From contig NC_083603.1 in NCBI RefSeq assembly GCF_029168945.1, positions 3,348,001 to 3,412,000 of the forward strand: a DNA stretch of 64,000 bases, in the 5' to 3' direction. Source of the DNA: Cannabis sativa (lineage: Eukaryota; Streptophyta; Magnoliopsida; Rosales; Cannabaceae). The position numbers and the translations under genes are program-made. Under the pieces are notes generated by a model. It had not been told where the DNA came from. It did not search any database and worked only from the letters and a program-made list of their open reading frames with translations. Of this stretch, positions 25,661 to 36,221 are shown in pieces (within the stretch, counting starts at the first letter, position 1; each line of letters starts with the position of its first letter).

Positions 25661-25708
25661 TGGGCTTCAAGTGGGCTTTTGAAGTCTGGCCCAACTTTAA
25701 AAGGCCCA
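25661..25708. promoter_or_regulatory. Cluster of four site II motifs in a bidirectional promoter
   Basis: TGGGCT at 25661-25666 and 25672-25677, and GGCCCA (TGGGCC on the other strand) at 25688-25693 and 25703-25708, lie in 48 bp. The cluster is between the PPR leader and the SURF1 start at 25820. Site II elements are known TCP-factor targets enriched upstream of genes for mitochondrial and chloroplast proteins. Both flanking products fit that class. Confidence 0.65.
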
Positions 25709-25819
25709 TTATTACATCAGTACGTAAAACCCCTTAAGCCCTCATCTTCCATCTCCAAAAATCTAACCTTTTTCAATAAAAAACCAAACTTTTGTATCAT
25801 GAAATCACGTTAGATCCAT

Positions 25820-28800
25820 ATGACGACGACCACCACCATTGTTAAATCCATAACCAAGCTTCGACGGAGTCATTGGGAAGTCTTTTACAGCTCTTCACCT
25901 GCAATTTCCTCCACAGTTCAATCTCAATCTCAATCTCAGTTGACATCTTCTCTTCACTCTTCTGGTGAGTTTTTGTGATTTTTTTTTTCTTCTTATAATT
26001 AATAAAGAATGGTTTTTTACTAATCATTGTTGTATTTGGGTTAATGGGTATTTTAAATTAGAGCAAGAAAATCGAAAGAGATGGTCAAAATGGTTGCTTT
26101 TTCTTCCTGGAGCTATTACTTTTGGTCTTGGTACTTGGCAAATATTCAGAAGACAAGATAAGGTGTTGTTCTTTTGTTATTACATATATAATATATATGA
26201 TTGTTTTTTGTTAGGTTCTTTGTTATATCAAACTATGTTGCAATTCGTAAGCTTTTGTTTTTGTGTATTGAAAGTTATTATAATTCTCTATGGTTTTAGC
26301 TTTATGGTATTGAGCAAAATATATATTGAATAATCGTCCGGTTTTGTAATATGAATGCCAGCAACTTATCATGCTTTGTCATTTATTTATATGTTTTAAT
26401 TGCATAATTTAGACTAAGTGTTTTTTCAATGGGGACAATTGAGTATAGTGTCTCACCATATGGAAGGAACCAGTTTTAGAATATTGAGTAGTTTATAAGA
26501 ATTTGGTAACTCAATCACTAAATAGATTTGACATGGAACTCTAAGATTCTTGTCAAGAGTCATATCCTTAAGCGGGTATTTGATCCACATTGTCTCAAAA
26601 AAAATAAGGTAAGTCCACGAGAACAAAACAAGCGAGCAAGCATGAGCAGATAAAGGGTCACTTGTGATCCAGTAATTCAAGATTGGCAAGCAAAAAATAG
26701 CTACCATCTCGAGGGGATATTGTTTAAGTCTAGTGTCACAGATGGATTAAATATAAGAATATTGAGTCATTTCTAAGAACACATGGATAACTCCATTCAT
26801 AATTCTTGTTAGGGATAAATGTCATGAAAATATATGCATGTTTAGACAATAATTGTAGTGAGATCTTCTACATTAGTTGAATACCCCTCTGAGTAATGAA
26901 GAATGCCATTTTACATTTTATAGGCCCTCTCTATTTTTGTGCAGCCTTTGTTTTCAATTTTTTCATAATCTTTTTCTTTTCTGTATTTTGGGGGAATTTG
27001 CTTCCATGTCTTCTTCATTCTTATGCAGATTAGTCCTTGTTTTGTTGTTCTGTATTTCCATTGTTGAGAAGCAATGTAAACTATTACAACTGATAATAAA
27101 GATTTTCAATAGTTAGACAAGGACTTACTTTAAGGAAAATGTTTATTGTTACAGATAAAGATGTTGGAATATAGACAGAAGAGATTGGAATTGGAACCAT
27201 TGAAATGGAACAGTGTGTTTCAACCAAATGAAGGATTAGACTCGTTGGAGTTTAGAAAGGTCGTATGCAAAGGACATTTCGACGAAGAAAAATCAATCTA
27301 TATCGGTCCTCGTTCAAGAAGTATTTCTGGAGTAACAGAAAATGGTTACTATGTCATTACACCCCTTCTGCCAATACCCAACTGCCCTGACAGGTACATA
27401 CTTCAGTAACCATAGAAATTTTCGGTTTGTTTCTTGAGTAAATTTCCAAGTTCCATCATCAAGTATTGCACACTTGGATCTCTGCTTTTTTCAAATAAAA
27501 ATGAGAAATCTTGAGCACCACTACTACTCAATGGAATGAGTATCAAGGTTTTCTCAGGTTTACTATTAGAAAAAAATCTAATTTCCTAGCTTATCACCTA
27601 AGTTCTCACTAGCATTAGATTTCATGTTCTTATTGTAACTTAACACTCTTTGCAAATAGTTTCATTTTGTTACCAAACTAATAGTTGAGCTCAAACTCTT
27701 TTCTTTTGTTTTTTAAATCGCCTTTTTCCAGCGTCCCATCACCGATTCTAGTTAATAGAGGATGGGTTCCCCGAAGTTGGAAAGAAAAGTTCTTAGAAGT
27801 CTCACATGGTGATCAACAATCGAAACAAGAAACTCACGACGTTCAAGAGGGTGAAAGAAGCTCATGGTGGAGGCTATGGAAAACAAAGCCTACAAAAGTT
27901 CAGGTAGTTTTTCTAACAGTTTCGTATTGCAATTATCAACGACGAAGAAATATTCAAGATTACATCTTTAAAACTTGACAGGATCATGCTCCTGCCGTTC
28001 CTTCTGTTGAAGTTGTTGGTATAGTTCGTGAGAGTGAAAAGCCAAGCATATTCGTTCCAGCAAATGAACCAAACTCGAATCAGTGGTTCTATGTCGATGT
28101 TCCTGCAATTGCTCGCACATGTGGACTTGCTGAGAATACTGTTTACATTGAAGATATCAATGAAAACGTTAATCCAAGTAATCCTTACCCTTTACCGAAG
28201 GATGTGAATACTGTGATTCGAAGTTCAGTTATGCCTCAGGATCATTTAAACTATACATTTACATGGTAAGTATGCTGATTCTTCAAGTATTCTTGCTATA
28301 TAGACATTTCCTCTGTCATGTCACAAAGTTCAGCCATAGCAGTTAGATTTTTTTGATTGCCCAATTTGTGGGAAATGACAATTGTTCTGAATTTGATATA
28401 ACACCTATTTGTGTTACTATTCTAGTTCAGTTCTTGAAAGAATTAGAAAGGCGTTTTCAAAGAGAAAATTACAAAGTTTCAAACTTTTCGAGACAGTTTG
28501 GTATCTCCCCGAGTAATCTTTTACTCCCTTTGTTAGAAACACAATTCTTTCCCCCTTACAATTACTCAGCCTTTCTATTTATACACTAACACACCTCCTA
28601 ACTGGTGTTAACTAACACCTTAGGACTAATAGGACGGCTCCCTCAAAACATTTCATCTCAGCCACTACCGACATGACAAATCAGCTACCGAAATCCCAAA
28701 CCAAGGCCTACCTAGTTTGCTTACCTAGTGATTATTGGTACTTTCATAGAACAATAATGATGTGGATTATCTATAATGTTGCATTGGGTAAAAGCTCCAT

Positions 28801-29084
28801 ACATTTCTGTGATTGTTTCTCTTTTGAGTATGTAAAAGTCTTGATCAGAGATAATTATTGAAAGACAGATCGATCAGATATCTCTTTTAACGAATTGCCT
28901 GATTGTGACAGCTTATCGAGACTTGTTTAGAACCATTAAAAAGAAGAAGAAAAACTCACTTTCATTTCATTGGAAAGTCTTGCATTATCTCTTTAACAAA
29001 TTTCTCCAATGCAGGTATTCCTTATCGGCTGCAGTTACATTTATGGCTTTCAAGAGAGTAAGACCGAAAAAGAGCAGAAGATAG
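25820..29084 (+). CDS. SURF1: SURF1, cytochrome c oxidase assembly factor
   Basis: Six exons, 25820-25964, 26062-26162, 27155-27393, 27732-27903, 27982-28265 and 29015-29084, join to exactly 337 codons (336 residues). SURF1 is a mitochondrial inner-membrane protein that helps assemble the catalytic core of complex IV. The first ~50 residues are Ser/Thr-rich and basic, as in a presequence. The first membrane span carries the family signature LPGAITFGLGTWQIFRRQDK at about residues 65-84. The intermembrane part includes VNRGWVPRSW and NQWFYVDVP. The second span (YTFTWYSLSAAVTFMAFKR) is at the C-terminus. All introns are GT-AG. Intron 5 contains a probable solo LTR. The divergent neighbour is the PPR gene. 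Confidence 0.96.
28412..28753 (-). mobile_element. Possible small solo LTR in SURF1 intron 5
   Basis: The segment has ends TGTTAC...GAACA. Read on the minus strand it has a TATAAATA box at about 28577-28584, 170 bp from its start, followed by a transcribed-looking leader, the layout of a short Ty1/copia LTR. It is less AT-rich than the rest of the intron. A clean 5-bp target duplication was not found, so the boundaries are tentative. Confidence 0.35.
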
Positions 29085-30780
29085 CAAATTATTCATATGG
29101 TAAGAATTTCATCTTCCTCTCCTTTGTTCTGAGAGAATTGATTTGCAACTATACTTGCTAATTCCATTTCTTCATGTTAATGTACTCATCATATTGACCA
29201 TATTTTCTTTTCCATTAGTAATGTTTAGCTTTAGCTCTTGATTGAAAAGGAAAATAACTGATCATATTCTACAATGAATTGGTTGGTTTGCAGATCTTGA
29301 ACCTTAGGATCCCAATACAGAATTCGATATTTTTATAATATGACAATGTACATTATAATTATAGTAGGCATTTTGTTTGTTTTCGAAAAATTCTAAATAA
29401 ATTATGGTGCTGAAAATAAGATTCAAATAGTTACGTTTTTTTTATTACATATACAACTAAATTATTTGGAATTTCATAACTATACAATATTATGTATATG
29501 TAAAAAAATTGAGATATAATTTCTCTAATTACCGAACATAGAAAATGTTCCTATGATAAGAGCAAAAGTGATGTTCTTACTTAAGTTCTCTGAAATTGTA
29601 TTGTTCTTAATTTGGGAGCCTTTTGTATAGAAAGAAAAAAAGATATAAGGGTGAAAGTATGTCTAGTTGACACTAAATCGCGACCCTTTTCCATTTTCAG
29701 CAATTTTCGATGCAGAAAGATTTATAGCGAAAGACGAGAAAGGTTAAAGAGAAAGGTGTACTTACTACTTACATTGTATTTGAACTTTCATGTCGTTTTT
29801 TTGAAGGTTTGCGGATAAGAAAAGAGCTCCAAATAAATAAGATTTTGAGTACAATATATATGAACACACTTATACCACTTTCCATGAAATTTGTGGAAAA
29901 TGGCCAATTTCTTGACAAGGTGATGATGATGAGGCTTATTGTTATTGCCCCTACTCCCATTTATTCTCTTTTTTCTTAGCAAAGATATAGAAAGGCATTA
30001 CATTTTTAATACTAATTAATTAATAATAATGGCTACATATTTTGTCTTCTTTTGGTTTTGCTATGTAGGAAGCTTGGTTTGATGTACTTAAATTAATATT
30101 TAATGTACTTTACACTTAAATTAGTTTCTATGTACTTAAGTTGTCATTGATTAATAATTGTTTGATCCTCTACTCTCTAACATGACATAAAAGTAGGGGA
30201 ATTTGAAAGAAGATGATTGATCTTTGGCTGTTTTAAAAAATCAATTAATTAAATAAATAGGATTTATACACTTTAAAACTATGACATTTGTAGAGTTTTA
30301 CTTTTTGAATTTTTTTCTGTTGCAGAAACTTTACTTGAATTATAAAAATCGTTGCATACATCTCTTGTAGTTGCATTCTAATTATTTATTTAAACATTTT
30401 GTTGGTATAGAGCACTAATATGATGTTAATTTAGTACTAATAAAAAAAATACATAAATATCAGTCTAATAATAAATTATGAGAGTATGTATATGCATTCT
30501 TAGAGTTACTGTTTGTATTTTTAATATCAATAAACTAAATTTTAAGTAGTTTAAAATTAATAAGCAATTGTACTGTAATTTATAATCACATAAACAAATT
30601 GTATTTTTTTTTTAAAATAAAATGAGCAAAATATAATTAGAAGAAAATATTTACAACAATTTACATAGTTTGAAATGAATTTTTGAACTTAACGAACTTA
30701 GTTGCCACTTAAGGGTACAACTACAACAAAATAATAAGATATTTTTACTGTCATTTATTTTTAAGTCATATGTGTAACAA
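29085..30780. other. SURF1 3' region and intergenic DNA
   Basis: The first few hundred bases probably hold the SURF1 3' UTR. Frames of 60-70 codons at 29612-29982 have no recognisable domain. No RNA gene or defined repeat is seen. Confidence 0.4.
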
Positions 30781-30785
30781 TTACA

Positions 30786-32480
30786 AATATTTTTTTGAAC
30801 AAAAATTAATTCATTAAACAGCAATATCCGCTATCACAATAGACTGAAGAGCATGTGGAACATTGCTCTTAGTAAAAAGACGATCAGACCAAAAACAAGC
30901 ACTGCGAGCAACACAATGTGCGGCTTTGTTAGCAGATCGTTTAACGTAATAAATAGAAACATTATGTAAAGAAGAAAGAATCAATTGACACTCCTGAACA
31001 AACAAACCAAAAACTGATGGAAGAGCAACCGAGCTATTAAGAGCTTGAACAACAGCAATACAATCTGTCTCAACTAGCACATTGGACAAGTTCTTCGACT
31101 TCAACCAACTAAGGGCCTCCTTAACGCTCAATACTTCAGCCACAGTCGGCTGACAAGCCCCAGAATGCAAAGAGGAACTAGCTTCGATTAACTTCCCATG
31201 ACAATCCCTAATGACCATGCCCATACCATATTGAGTTGTTGCCTCAAAAATCGCTCCATCCTTGTTGATCTTCAGCTTCCCAACAGGCGGCTTTACCCAA
31301 CAAATACTGCTACCAACAACAGTAGCATCAAACAACATCGGTTCAAACCTGTTCTCTTAAGCCAACAGCCAACTAGAATGACACGACCTTGCCACTCGAA
31401 CCACATCCGCAGCCTGAGAAGAACGACCCTGCCAAAGAAGCTCATTTCGAGCTTTCCAAATACCCCATGCTACCATCAAGAGCTCATCCACCAAAGCCAC
31501 TCTACCTCCTGACAGAAATGCCTTAAACCAATCGGCGAAGGTAGATTCTGCACAAAAATGTAACCCCACACCCGACCTATGCCAACATGATTGAGCAAAA
31601 TGGCAGCCAACCAAAACATGAAAAATAGTTTCTTCATCAAAATTACAAAATACACAGCGAGGATCAACAAGAACATATTTTGTACGCAATTGGGTACGAG
31701 TTGGGAGACACCCCGAGATAGCTTTCCAAGCGAAGTGAAGAACCTTGGGGGGACTTTAACTTTCCAAAGAACCTTCCATAAGTTAGACTCCAACTGAACA
31801 CCCCATTCACCTTTCAATTCTTGAAGATAGTGGTAGGAGCTCTTAACCGAGTAAAACCCATTCGACTCTTTACCCCAAAACCAAGAATCAACATTAATAT
31901 TATCACTTAGAGGAACCTCCATTATCAACTCATATCCCTTGCCTCAAACAAATCATGTAAGACCTCAAGATCCCATTGCTTACGATCGATGTGCATCAAC
32001 TGCGAGACTGTGCTATGAGCCAACACAGGATGTCTAGAAATGACACAAGGGTTCACATCAGAAACCAGCCAATGGACATTAAGCACAGGGGTAGACACAC
32101 CAGACCCGATTCTCCTTCTAGCACCATCACGAACCAGTCGTTGTGACTCAAACACACTCCGCCAAATAAAACTTGGGTTCGGACCTATCTCAACCGTAAG
32201 AAAATTACCATTTGAAAAGTATCGGGCCTTGTAAATACGTCCCACGAGAGAATCTTCATACAGAAGAAGACGCCATCCCTGCTTTCCTAACAAGGAAAGA
32301 TTGTAATCCCGCAAATTACGAAAGCCAATCCCACCTGAATTCTTGCTTCTACAAAGCCGACGCCAACTAAACCAACTGACACCTTTTGTTCTATTATTAG
32401 AGGACCCCCACCAGTACTTTGACATTAAGCTCTCAAGGTGTGAAACAGTCTTAACCGGAAGAAGAAACACAGACATCAAA
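30786..32480 (-). pseudogene. 5'-truncated, inactivated LINE (reverse transcriptase tail, zf-RVT, RNase H)
   Basis: Read on the minus strand it keeps the end of a plant L1-type ORF2. First comes the post-RT region (SKYWWGSS, GGIGFRNLRDYNLSLLGKQGWRLL). Then zf-RVT (CVFCNFDEETIFHVLVGC at about 31650-31597). Last is an RNase H domain (31280-30880) with INKDGAIF, AEVLSVKEALSW and VETDCIAVVQAL supplying the acidic residues. Reading frame changes at least twice between 31930 and 31690, and a stop at 31357-31359 splits zf-RVT from RNase H, so it is dead. The 3' end is a short A-run (minus strand) near 30787-30793. CAAATATT at 30784-30791 and 32477-32484 is a candidate target duplication. The 5' end, including the catalytic RT core, is missing, as is usual for LINE insertions. 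Confidence 0.85.
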
Positions 32481-32489
32481 TATTAAAGA

Positions 32490-33040
32490 AGTTTCACCGT
32501 AAATATCCTTTATTGAAAATCATTCAATTTTTTTTTTTAAAAAAAAAATATCTATAATTATATCAAAATTATAGTTTTTCCAAGTACCGATAATAAAAGA
32601 AATACCCCAATTTAGTGGGAATAACAAATTTTTTACGACTAAAAAGATTGTTAGTAGTACAATTACGTACCTTAGATAATAGTTGAGTACTCAAACTACG
32701 AGGTTAAACCTGCTACAATATTTTCTGTTGTATTTTTTGAGCAGTGAATAAAACTAAGTTAACTATAATGCTGTAATCTTTTTCATCTAATTTTTTTTTC
32801 AAACGATCTGAAAAATTAAACCATTGATTATTTTATTTTTTTTTAATTTTAATTCTAATCGTGTCTTTAATAAAAAAAAATTCCCAATTAAATTACAAGA
32901 TATTATTTTAACTAATTACTATTAATAAAATTTTATAATTTAATCAAATTTCCATGAGAAAAAATCCATTGCCACGTGTAATTTTTCATACTTTGTCATT
33001 ACAAGTAACATTTTTTTTTTCTTTTTGAATAAATATTAAG
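32490..33040. other. AT-rich intergenic DNA, no feature seen
   Basis: Poly-A/poly-T tracts only. No coding frame or defined repeat is supported. Confidence 0.4.
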
Positions 33041-33044
33041 AATC

Positions 33045-33394
33045 TCTAAAAAAAAAATACTTAATGTGCCTTTATTACACGATTAACTTAACAGTTAACG
33101 TTAAACGTTAACAAATAAATAAACCCAATAATTAAACCCAAAAAATTAAACAATCTTTTTTTAAATTAAAAAAATATCTTACCCACATATCTCTCTAACA
33201 ACTATTTTTGAAATTTTTTTACACGGCTAAATTCAAATTTCAAAAAATAAATAAAAGTTTAATTTAAATTTATTATTCAAATCTCTCTAAATTAAATATT
33301 ATTTATTTTTGATTCATTTATTTCCTTCCGAACTCATAATATAATACTTAATATAAAACATAGCATACGTGCATCGCACGTAACAATATACTAG
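33045..33394 (+). mobile_element. Short non-autonomous Helitron (3' end clear, 5' end uncertain)
   Basis: The 3' terminus is diagnostic. A hairpin ACGTGC-ATC-GCACGT (33367-33381), a 9-bp AT spacer and CTAG (33391-33394) are followed by host T. About 130 bp near its 5' side (33073-33200) is repeated in the neighbouring Helitron at 33466-33600. A start near the TC at 33045 is a guess. Confidence 0.65.
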
Positions 33395-33398
33395 TATA

Positions 33399-35731
33399 TC
33401 TTTATATATTAAAAGTGTCTATCTAACGGCAATTCTTGGTTTAACGATTCTTTTTTTTATTTAGCCTTACACGATTAACTTAACAGACTGTTAACTTTAA
33501 ACGTTAACAAATAAATAAACCCAATAATTAAACCCAAAAAATTAAACAATCTTTTTTTAAATTAAAAAAAATATCTTACCCACATATCTCTCTAACAAAT
33601 CCTACCATTTTTAAATTTTTAAATAAAATTCCTTCGGTTGGAGTCTACGATTGAAAAAGATTTGGGTTCAACCTGGATTGGCTTCCCTGTTGGTATTGAG
33701 TTCATTTGGGATTTTTGAAACAAATAGTCGTTCAAAATGGTAGTAGAGAGCATATATAGAATGCGAGATACCATGTTAGGGATGACAATTGTAGAGATTT
33801 TACTTTTAGTTCTCAATTATATGGATTCGAATTTTGTAAAGGTTTGATCGTGATTGGATTTTTTTTCTTTCGAAAATTGGATTTGTTTTTGGTGTACATA
33901 AAGAGATGGAAAATTGTCTTCCAAGAAATAACGAGAATATTGTTTGAATTTGTTGTGAATATTGTGTAATCCCTGGTTGTTGATTCAACAGTCAAGATTG
34001 GAATTGCGTGGTGTTTGGAAGCATTTAGGCCAGTTTCAATTAGGTAAAATAAAGTTGTTGGTTTAAATTACGATTGTAAGTTTATATTGCTCATGACATG
34101 TTTACATCTTTTTGGATCTAATTAACAACATAATCGTCATTTCATATGCATCATTATTCTCTTTTTCAATGTAATTGGGACCAACTATAGGTTCTTTATT
34201 CAATATTACTTAGGAAATTTTAGGTATATTTGTGATCCTTCTTGGTTTTGGTAAAAGTTTATTATCAGAGAAGTGGGTAATGACGGTGTTTATTTTGTTT
34301 TAGAGTGAATTTTAATAATAAGCTAAAAGGATAAGTGCAAATGCATAGTTTTTATAGTGAACAATATGAATATGTAGGCTTTAGGTACATGTGCCTTTAT
34401 GCACATTTAGTTTTGAAGAAGATCCTGAATTTGTCAATCTGATAGGTAGGTAGTTGTCCCAAACATGTGACATAATTTTTGATTCACACTGTTTGTATCA
34501 TCTGCTACTCTATCATGTTAGTTTCTTTTTCTTTATAATATTTTGTACACATAATCACAATCATGTTTACACTATGATGTGACAGTTTATAGTTAGTTTT
34601 ACTTTGTAGTGTTTATATCATCTCTTCTCCACGATGTTGCTTTTTTACATTTAAGTACTTTTTATACTCTTCATAACAGTCAGGTATTTGACATCTCATC
34701 TTTACAAATATTCACACCATATGAGTTGGATTGTCTACTTTGTGGGCGTAGAGAGATCATGTGGGAGGTAAATGCATTTGAAATCAGTAACTTCATTACT
34801 ATCACTTATCATCACTATGCAAATGTGCTAATAGTGAAAGTTCATAGTTCATAGTTGCTTGAGATTATGGGAGAGTTCACACCGAACAAAGAAGGCCTTC
34901 TCGCCGCCTTGTCACTGGTGCACCTAGGCTTCCACCGGGTGGTCTATCAGTGGTAAATCAAAAACTAACTATTGTCAAAAAGGTAATATGTATTACTAAA
35001 TTTAGTATCTGGTATAGAAAAGGAAATTATATCTATTTTGGGTGTTCATAAAGAGATGAAAAAAAATAAATTAAATTATGTATGATTATTTGTTATGTCA
35101 TTAAAAGTTAAATTATATAGCAACTAAAATAAAGCAAAGCATGTACGTGGTTGATCTTTTTTTGGAGCGGTCTTTTGATATTGATTTCACCGAGGCTCGA
35201 CGGCCAGCAGAGATTTGATCGATGGTGAAGGTAACTATCATTTTTTTTTTGGTTTAATGATTGTCGTAATTGTTGTGTTTTTTGGTCTACCATGCAACTG
35301 TAAGTATATCTTAGTTTTTTTTTTTAAAAAAAAAAGATTAATTTCGATTCAAACATGGTTTCTTTAGAACAAAATTGCAATCATAGCTCCCAATGTAAGA
35401 AATTTTTTCTAATGTTTTTGCCTAATTAATCATTAAATGACATCAAATTTATACATTAAGTTTCTACTATTTTCAATTGCAGCCACTTCGTTAGAAGTGT
35501 AAGATTTTTTTTTCTCTTCTGATATAATTTTCAAATTTTAAGGTATTTTTGTATCAACCTCTCTACCATGCAACTGTAAGTATACCTCAGTTTTTATTTT
35601 ATTTTTTTTTTAAAAAAAGATTAATTTCGATTCAAACATAGTTTCTTTTGCTCCTTCGGTTTTCTCCGGGCTTGTGTGGGCGTAACTTGAAAACTAATAT
35701 TTACGTGTCTTGGCACGTAACTTCTAACTAG
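33399..35731 (+). mobile_element. Non-autonomous Helitron, 2.33 kb
   Basis: The 5' end is TCTTTATATATTAAAAGTG, directly after host A at 33398. The 3' end has a hairpin TACGTG-TCTTGG-CACGTA (35702-35719), then CTAG at 35728-35731 and host T. Insertion between A and T without target duplication, a TC start and a CTRR end with a subterminal hairpin define Helitrons. There is no Rep/helicase frame. Inside are GC-richer patches (34870-34960 and 35150-35225) that could be captured host sequence. An ~80-bp direct repeat lies at 35287-35364 and 35564-35650. Confidence 0.75.
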
Positions 35732-35732
35732 T

Positions 35733-36221
35733 ATATATATATATATATATATATTTTAAAATTTACCGTTTCCATGCTCCGATAGTTAGTAATTTCTATG
35801 TGAATTTTAATTGCGAATTAAATTATTCCGTTGATTGTTATGTAGATATGTAAATTTTCTTAAAAATATATATAAAAAAATACTTTAAAATGTAAAAAAA
35901 AAAAGAAAAAAGAAAAAAAAAACCCAATAAAAAGTTCCCTCTTTGAGTTGTTATTATTATTATTATACAAGAGAAAATATCATAAAGTACTAATATTATA
36001 CTTAAAAGTCAATTTGCCATGATTTTACACTGTACAAATTTTGTACATTACACAAGATCGATCTACTGCTAAAGAAATAGCCCAAACAAACACTATACTC
36101 AACCAAAGAAGAAAAGCTAAAATCAAATCAAAACAGCAAAATCTCAAATCAAAGAATAAATTGAATTGGAAATGAAATGAAATTATACGAAAAAAGGATG
36201 ACGGGTTTCAAGGGATGTATC
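35733..36221. other. Spacer between Helitron and LRR gene
   Basis: A (TA)n tract lies at 35732-35753, then AT-rich DNA. The part after about 36100 is probably the 3' UTR of the LRR gene. Confidence 0.4.

Noticed and set aside
30814..32479. Intact RNase H or reverse-transcriptase gene
   Set aside because: Frameshifts and an internal stop break the frame, and the catalytic RT core is missing, so it is a LINE relic.
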